From Anarhynchus alexandrinus (Eukaryota > Chordata > Aves > Charadriiformes > Charadriidae), in NCBI GenBank assembly GCA_008711295.1, contig VUYV01000062.1, forward strand, positions 1,629,888-1,693,887: a DNA stretch of 64,000 nucleotides, given 5' to 3'. A program made the position numbers and the translations under genes. The notes under the pieces are model-generated. The model was not told where the DNA came from and ran no database searches. It worked only from the letters and a program-made list of their open reading frames with translations. Of this stretch, positions 55,901 to 64,000 are shown in pieces (positions within the stretch are counted from its first letter, which is position 1; each line of letters begins with the position of its first letter).

Positions 55901-58900
55901 ACTTTCCTGCCGCCTACTTTTTTTTTTTTGCCTCTGGCTGCCTTAAGTTGCTTTTATATAGTTGCATGTGACTCTGCCAAAAATCTTCAGGCTGATTTTA
56001 GCATTCAAATGTGAAGGAAAACCTCACTCCACCTGGCCCAGCCTCTAGACCTTTAGGGTTGCAGAAACTGTGTTGGGAATGGTAGCTGCCTTGTTCAACT
56101 GTTACCATGAAAAAATTGCCGTAAAGCTGCTCTTATAATGGCACGTGGCTGGCTGCTGTACCTGCTAGCCTGAAGGCAATTTGCAAGACTACCAGTAGGT
56201 CAAACCCTCATTCCTTCGGACCTGCCTGATCTTCAGTGTAACATTTTAGCCATTAAGCCATTAAAAAGCTTGAATGCATGCCTGTTTCATGCACCTAAAG
56301 ACCGTGGGAAGACAACTAGAAGGCTCTTTTGTACAGCTTATATATAACCCCTTGGAATGTCGGTGTTGTGCTACTTCCTTTTTGACTCATTTTATTTGAG
56401 CATATTATTCAGCATTTAGGTCAGCATTGGTTTTCCAGCAATACTGCATAAAATTGAGATTTGGATATAAATACAAGGATATCTGACATGATTTTGATAA
56501 TATAGGAACTATTGCTTCTATGTGGAACTGAAGTTCCATATTGCATTGTCTTAGTTCCACAATAAGAAACTCATTTGCTTAACAGTAGGGAGAATCTACT
56601 TTGTGGATCTATATCCATATTGATCACACAGAGAAAACATTGTCACCATCATCTAGAATAAACAATTTCTTATACTTTGTAATTATCAGAGCAATATTAG
56701 CAGCTTGTTGTATTTCCTGTTCATATGACAACTGTTCCTGCTTTTTTTATGGATCTTGATAGCCTTAGACCTAATTTTTTCTTTCGATTAATATTGGAAT
56801 ATAAAACATTAAAAGGTTGTCTGTCTGATACATAGTCTGGCGGCTGCTTTGTTGTTATATATGTCAAGGCTTCATTGTGCTAGGTGTTAAACTACCTTCA
56901 GAAAGATGGTCCTCTTGTAAATATCTTGCCATCTAAATGCAAACCAGAATGGAGCTACAACTTTTTATATTTTGGTGATGTTATGGCTCAGAATATTTTC
57001 CTGTACCTTTACATAATCATATTTTCAGTGACTCAAAATGTGATTTACATCAGCTCCTATTAGAAAGCTAAAGCTTTTAAAACTTGGGAAAATTTTCCAT
57101 CTCACAGTTTCAATTGTTCATAGATTTGTGCTTGTGTCATCTATTATGTGCCTGGATCAAAAATAAATGAAACACAAAGTGTAGATAGAACCTGTAGTGC
57201 TGCATGGGGTTGCTGTTGTGTTTATGTGCAGTAAGACAAGTGCTTTCGGGGACCACCAATTCACTGTGACTGTCACTGTGCTCAACGGATCTAGTATTTC
57301 TGAGAAGCATTGAGTACGTTCATTTTGTGTTTATACAGCTTGAAGGGTTCAGCGTAATGGGACAGAATATTGTTGAAGTAGATAGTATTGGGGAATACAG
57401 AAAAAAAAGGGATTGCTAGGACTGAGCTGTAATTCTGATGTTGTTACAGTGTTTACCACCCGATGACTAGGTGTCTGCTTTCTTAGATGATTATTGGAGG
57501 GAAAAATTCTGTCAGTGTTTTATTTACATTGCTTATATTCTTTTAGAATGACCTATGTCAGCCTTTCTTTAGCTGAGATTCTTCTGATGTAACTTGAAAC
57601 TTTATTATAATAATGTAATTATTTTGGGCTTTTTGTTGAAGATTCTTCTTCTGCTAATTAATTATGCTTTTATCCTAGGTATTATACAGTGCACAGTGAA
57701 GCACTCGTTGAAATGATATTTGACATACTGAAGGAAAGATGAAGGTCTAGTGAGATATGAATATATCATGATAGGACAGTGTTGCAATTCGGGTAAACAT
57801 AATGGGTGATTTAACTTACATGAGAGGTAAATATGCTATAGAACGTTCTCATTTATATCTTTACTATCATATAAGCTAACATAAAATGCTCTTTTTTAAA
57901 GAGTGAGTAATTTTGACTAAGTGGAAACTATGCATAGTCAGTAAGTCCTATTCTCATCATAGCAGCAAAGTAAAAATACGTAGTATTAATTTGGGTATGC
58001 TATTTTGGATGAAAGAATGCTGTGTTTCAAGGCTAGTGGAAAGTATGATTAATGCTTTAGAAATGAAGTATTTTGGATGTTTTTATGTGTGGAGTTACTG
58101 CCATACCACTATAAAGACTTAGTCCTGGATTGTAAATGAGCTTGAGCCCTACAGTTCCTTGTATGAGATGTTTAAAGGTCATGTCCCTTTTAGGAGTTTT
58201 ATTTCTAAAAGTAATGAAGCAGAAATAACTTCCTATTTGAAATCTTTCTAGCAGAGGCAAATGTTGAATGCAAATTCCGTTGGGTTCCCTAGCAGTTCTG
58301 TTTTTATTGACACAGTTTGTTCTGGGGTACTTGCCGGTTTCCTTCACAGTGTTTGTCCCATATAGTTGCTTGTTTACAACTGTTACCCCAGCTACTTACA
58401 AGCAGGCAGCTGTTTAGAGCGGATGTGAAGAAATGACCCAATGAAGTTGCAGCTTGAAACAGTGGTCTTTTATCAAGTGATCTGCTTGTTTCTGGGTTTC
58501 TTCTCTTTGGACCTGTGATAGTGAAAAATGGTTTGAACTATGATTATGTAGGTTGTATTTCTGGGAGAATGATGATGGAATCATTGAATGACATGAAGCT
58601 TCTATCAAAAAGGAAGAGTCAGTCTTTAAGCTAGTTTGTACTGAAAGGCTTGTAGTGTAGGAAGGATCTGATTAAGTCAGAATGAGGTGATGCAGAGATA
58701 CAAGATTTGCAACCCAAACCCACAAGATAGAAAAAGAAAAATCATGGTACTGCCATTACCAGAAATTGCATGAAAGAAGTGGTTAAATTTGAGGATTTTA
58801 GGAGAGGAAGCAAGAACAGGAATGAGGTCCAGAATGGAAGACCAGCAGAGCATGACTTTGGAATGGAAGCAAGACCATACTTCTTAACTACCTGGGATGA

Positions 58901-60549
58901 AGTGGTGCAGGAAGTAGACTTGTTCATTCCTTGTTCTTAGTCATTTTTTCTCTGAAAAGTTGTTGTGAATAATGTATAAATTTGTCAACTATACAATTTG
59001 TTTGGAGAGACTGCAGTGATATTTCACAGTGATATCTTCCCATTTTATCAAATTTTAAAATTTAATTTTAATTTAATTCATTAATTTGTTTAATTCATAT
59101 GCTGAAAATGATGTGGGTAGCAATTGGAAAGAAATATTGCTTGAAAGATGCAAGGCATTCAGGATACCAGATGAGAACAGTGGCGTATAGAAATTTTTTT
59201 TTTTTCCTGTGAAAGGTGTTGGAAGTCTTCACCACAGTGAAGTGGTTCAAAGTCACAAAGTGTATAAAGCTATTGTTTGCAATGCAAATTTGGAAACCAG
59301 CCTTGTCATTTTTCACTCATATTCTGCTCCACAGCCTGGAATCCAGGAGAGCTTTGGAAACCCATAGCTTACATTGTAATGGTGTATGGCTTTACCACAG
59401 TGTGAATTCCTTTTAATGTCAGTTTCTCTATGGGGGATTAGCCACCACAGATGTCACAGATCCTGGGAATATCTTCCATGATAAAAAAAGGAAAGCTGGC
59501 ATCTCAACTGTCATTTAATAATCTACAGACTCGTTAATTTATGTGTTTTATGATATTTGATACCTATGGATACAACAAACCTGTTCTTCAAGTGCTTGCT
59601 GGTTTGATTGCAAAATGTGTATTAATTTATGTTCTTGTAGAACAGTTAGATTATAAAATTCCACATTCTCTTTGCTTTGAATCTTTTAACATACCAGTGG
59701 ATAAATCAGGAGTGCTGATCTTCCCATTATACATGTCTTAAAGCAAACCTCTTTGACTAATAACTTCTCCCCTCCTTTTCTCTCTTTCTCTTCCCTGTGT
59801 AATGTTAGTCTAAAACGCTGATTAAGGTCAAAACAAGTTTATGCCAGTTAAAAACAGACATATGGAAAGTTCCAGCACTGAGCCCCATAAGCTATGAGAG
59901 AAGAATTTATAGCCTTGCAATGCTCCCAGCGCCTCTCTTTAATTAACTACTCTAAGCATCCTAAAATTCTCAACAACAATCTGCCTGACAACAGGGTACC
60001 CTCTAGATCTGTATATAGTAGTAATCACGCTGCCCAGCAGTGTTCTGTATGGATGAGTATAGCGGGTATTCTGTGACCTCCCAGCAAACTGTTACATTTC
60101 TTAGTCTGCATTGAAGATGTGAAAAATAAGTTGGTTCAATTGTTTTGCTCTTATTTAAAGAAAGCATATCCTAACTTCCACTCTATTAATATTACTTATA
60201 AAAGAATGTTTGTTTCTGATGGCCAAAAAGACAGAATTCCACAATGCTTTAAAACATGTAATCACATGTATTTCTCTTGTAAGTACTGTTGCTCTTTTAT
60301 ACAGTTTTCATTTGCTTGCTTCAAAATAAGGACATTTAGCTGTCCTATGGAGGAAGAAAAAGAGACAAATGTGTCAGTATGTAATCCTTTTGAAAAGGAG
60401 GTCCTCAAGATCTGTATTCCAGTAGCGATCTAAAAAGTAAATGAGCCTACCCCATTATTCCTTGCTTATGCACCAGAAGAGCTATCTCAGTAGCTCTTGT
60501 AGCCACAGCATGACACAGGGAGCCCATGCTTATTAGTTTATCTATCTGC

Positions 60550-61045
60550 TACCTGTTATGACCCTAAGGTTCTTTTCAGAGTTGCTGCTTTCTAGAATAC
60601 TTCATCCTATAAATATGACCACCTATATTTGCTCACGGATATATGATTGCACATTTGGCTTTCTTTATATCTGTTCTTTAATTTGATATAAATGACTTAT
60701 TCGTGCTATAATTCAGCTTTCCATCAATTGTTACCTGCAAACTTTATCAATATTTGTATATTTTCTTCTTTGTAACTGTTGAAAACAAAACACCACTGAC
60801 CACAGATTCGTCTTGTCTTAATAATGATTCAGTTTTTAATTCATTTATGTTTGCCTGTTTTTTTCTTACTAATTATTAATTGAAATTAAGAGCACTTATT
60901 TATCAATGATCTTACATCAATGGAAGTGCGTTATGTCTTTACCTCTCACCTTCATCAACCAAACTTGTTATTTTGTAAAAGAAAGAGATTAAGTAAATCT
61001 GATGTAACCTTTATGATTTCTTCCAAGCTGCCTTGTGATTAGGAG
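60550..61045 (-). mobile_element. Decayed CR1/L3-type LINE fragment, reverse-transcriptase region
   Basis: On the plus strand several blocks match, in order, the reverse complement of amniote CR1/L3 elements: gaccctaaggttcttttcag, ...ttacctgcaaactttatca (reverse complement of the KFADDTK catalytic box) and ...accttcatcaaccaaacttg (reverse complement of the TNLLDKG stretch upstream). Frames are broken by stops and indels, so it is inactive. Edges are approximate and the family is from memory. Confidence 0.65.
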
Positions 61046-64000
61046 ATAAGTGTGCCCCATAAACATCTAGAAATTTTCCTCCTTCTGTTTTTAGAATTCT
61101 GCTAAAAGCTCTCTTGTAATAACTAAAAAAATATGGTAAGACATAACGTAGTGTTATACACTTGTCATTGATTATTATAATGACTAATAGGTAGAGACGT
61201 TGGTGTGGATATGTCCAAATTGGCTGGCCTGGGGCATTAATTTCATCACAGAACTTAGGGGAAGCTGCAGCACCTACTGAGGTTCAGGGTAGATAGATTC
61301 ACGGTTAACTTGTACTGTGCTTTGTGCTGATAGATTATCTGTATATTTACAGAGATGGTATTAAAGATGTGTCTGTACAGTGTAAGGTTTTGGGAGCAGG
61401 TTACAAAAAGGTACAGAAAATTGAAGCTTCTTGATTTTTGAAATCCTAATGTGTGGTTGCTACAGTGGTACTAAAAATAAATTATGACATATTTACTTCT
61501 ATGAAATAACGTTACTGTCTTTGGTTCCAAGTTTCAATTTCTCACTGTTAGGGGTAAGTATTGATCAATTCACTATTGTGGAAAAAATGCCTGGAAAAAC
61601 TATGGCCTTTGGGAGATATAGGTATGCTGCCGTTCCATTTCATTGGGTGAGACAATGGTTTTGTTTAAAGAAAAGGGTAAAAAGCAGTGTCTGAGTTCCA
61701 TTCCACATTACTTTAAAATCTTTGCCACGTTAGCCTATATTTCCATCCTTTTGAAGACAAATTCCCAGTCATCCCCTTATTTCTTTTTTTACCTCTGTCC
61801 TTGAACCTGTCATTACACTGTTGAACCCCCTCATGTATCTGTTAGCTTTTTTGATACTGGCCAGAATGGGTCAGTGTCTCAGATGAGGATGTTTCATTGT
61901 TTTGTAAAATACCATATGTATGAGAGAATTTCTGAAGCTACAAAGGGCAGTTAGACATCTGACTGAAAATCAGTATTAACTGAATACTTCACTCCCTTTC
62001 TGCCTTTGAAAATCTCACTGTGTAATAATATTTCCCTCTGGAGTTGTCTGAATAAGAAAGATAACAGATGTGTGTGTATCGTGATTGCTTACCCAAGACA
62101 TTGCTGTGTAAATCTAGTAAGTGAGGATCAAGATACTTTGTGATATACTCTACCATGTTAAAACAGTGACTAAATCTTTTCACTGAAGTGGTGATTAGGA
62201 AATTTATATTTAATCCAAATAGTCCCTAAGTGCCACTACAAAGAAGTAAGACTTAATTACATTATTGTCGTATATTATATGCAGTACAAGTTAGAATAAC
62301 ATGCATTGTATAGAGATTTTAAGTTATTTTCAGCTTTATTAATTGAGGGAGAGAATTTGAAAATTCTTATGTATTGACATTCTAAATACATTTCTGCTTT
62401 CTGAAGTTCCATAAATTTTGATGTAAAAGTGACTCTACCAAGGGTGACATTAATAGAGGGAATATTTAGCTATTTTTCAAACTTCTAAGTATATGCAACC
62501 ACTGTTTCTGCTTACTTTAACAAATAAGTAGGACAGGTTCAGTAAAACAATATGTAGCATCTAAGGAAACTAGAAAATGTGGACTGGTTGTATGAACAAA
62601 AATTTTGTAAATGGCCCACGTGTCCCAGTCCCAGTGACTCTCAGTGAAACATTTACACCTGCGAGTGCCTATATTGCTTAAGAAACTGAGATTAGTCCAC
62701 ATCAACACATCAAAATTGTGGTGCCTTTGTAGTCCAGATATGTATACTCGAGTTAGCTTTAAACTTCAGTAACAGTAGCAGCAAATATGTCATACATAGG
62801 GCTCCAGCATGGAGCAGCAGCCAAAGTAAGTGTCCATTAAATGGATTATATCTCATTTTGTAGTCCACAATATAGTTAGTACCAGGTGACTTTAGTAATA
62901 TTTTTAATTGGACCTGTTACATTAACTCCAGCAAAAGCCATACTAATTCTGCTGTCACCTTTCCTGTGTATGTGTGCCGTTTGGCTCAAATAAGTGCAGT
63001 TCTTGTGAAAATGTTATTTCAGGCCTGTCGGATGAGAGAGACATGCTTTGATGTGACCATAAGATCATGAGTGACATATTTGTGGCTCAATCCTGGCAAG
63101 AGCTAAGCTTGTCCTCACAAAATAGGTAAGAATAAACTGCATTTGAGTTGTGTGAGTCATATAAAAATGAAACAGAAGGACACCCATACCCGGTTCATAA
63201 GGTCCCTGAACAGATTGCTGGAAGCTGAGAGATTACTAGACTGAAAAATCACTGTGTGATTATTCTGTCCTTACACTGTTCCCTAGGCATCTGCTATTGA
63301 CCACTCTCAGAGACTACACTGAATTAGTAGAACTCTTCCCTTACTCTTACACACATCAGTGCTTTGGTGGCTCTGGGTCATACTGCCACAACCATACAGT
63401 ACTTAGCCTACATAGCTCTTTAGATCTCTTTTTGTCCTAAACTGGGCACCCCAAGTTGGGTAGAAATTGGGCAGCATTTTGAGCCTCAGCAGATCAGTGT
63501 TGAAACAATTGCAGATGTTTTGCTGCCAGGTGCCATGTAAGAATAGTCTACTTTCTTGTAGTGTAGTTTTCAGAGCTGTCACAGAGGTTGTAGAAAAAAT
63601 AGTGTCAAGGTGAGGATTTTACATTTGGCGTTTTTACTAACTTCACAGTTGTTTGTTCATAGAGGACAATTAGAAAAGCTTCCACAGTCTCTCCAATGAT
63701 GTGTAGTACAGTGGTGAAGCCTGGCCACTGCGAATGATGTTCTGCTGCTTAAGAGCATCTTCATGAAATGTACACTACGTGGTTTGGGATACCAAAGCAG
63801 CTGCTCTGCATGAGTACTGTATACCTTCCTGCCAAATTAACAGCTGTGAGCAATGCACACAATTCTGAACAAGGCAGTGTTTATTGCATGGGTCTGGTAT
63901 CTTCTCTTTAGTCTGGGCTAGCATTCAGGGTGAAAACTCCACTGACTACAAAAGAGAATAATTGTTTCTTCTTAAGACCTGTATTTCTCTGTCCCAAAAT
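61046..64000. other. Intergenic DNA to the window end
   Basis: No exon, RNA gene or clear repeat was recognised. Short ORFs of up to 64 codons look random. Confidence 0.5.

Larger units (their letters stand above)
47505..60549. other. Intergenic DNA, no functional gene recognised
   Basis: Long AT-rich stretch with simple repeats and the SINE/LINE tail listed separately. ORFs are at most about 96 codons and resemble no family I know. No NKD1 exon, expected further right in vertebrate synteny, was recognised. Confidence 0.5.

Noticed and set aside
58690..58930. Purine-rich stretch with a partly open frame on the plus strand, considered as a processed pseudogene
   Set aside because: No known protein could be matched.
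60119..60433. 104-codon plus-strand ORF near the LINE fragment
   Set aside because: Cys/Phe/Lys-rich low-information translation with no family likeness; probably chance.
1..64000. CRISPR arrays, operons, tRNA or rRNA genes
   Set aside because: No regularly spaced repeats, cloverleaf-like genes or rRNA blocks were seen; the window is vertebrate nuclear DNA.

Overview
The window is vertebrate nuclear DNA, most likely from a bird or another sauropsid. It is AT-rich, with short exons in compact introns bounded by GT/GC...AG sites. One CpG-island promoter is present, interspersed repeats are few and old, and no bacterial-type operon is visible. The species cannot be fixed from sequence alone. 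The bird-like call rests on compact introns (BRD7 coding span about 15 kb; from memory the human gene spans tens of kb) and on low repeat load.

Two protein-coding genes were reconstructed exon by exon. Positions 1124-18016 (+) hold the last 18 coding exons of a class II adenylyl cyclase, called ADCY7. They encode the end of C1a, C1b with the PFAHL motif, membrane spans 7-12 and the whole C2 domain, 661 residues in all. The 5' half lies upstream of the window. Positions 22453-37369 (-) hold the complete 17-exon coding region of BRD7 (653 aa), a bromodomain subunit of the PBAF chromatin-remodelling complex. It starts inside a CpG island at about 36.9-38.1 kb. The two genes are convergent, with stop codons 4.4 kb apart. 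This is the ADCY7/BRD7 arrangement known from human 16q12, and it supports the ADCY7 call over ADCY2 or ADCY4.

From about 38.1 kb to the right end I find no exon of a functional gene. This stretch holds an assembly gap (40828-41500), a 929-bp segment present twice around that gap at about 99.5% identity, a decayed histone H4 pseudogene (47195-47504, -), a (TTTTA)n microsatellite, an old SINE/LINE tail and a decayed CR1/L3-type LINE fragment (about 60550-61045, -). In vertebrate synteny NKD1 would lie further right, but no NKD1 exon was recognised.

ADCY7 makes cAMP at the plasma membrane and BRD7 acts in the nucleus; they are neighbours with no known joint pathway. Points worth a second look are a GC-AG intron and a weak donor in BRD7, the H4 pseudogene, the probable false duplication at the gap, a strong CTCF-like motif beside the BRD7 start, and a long unexplained ORF in the last BRD7 intron. 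I found no evidence of a previously undescribed biological system.
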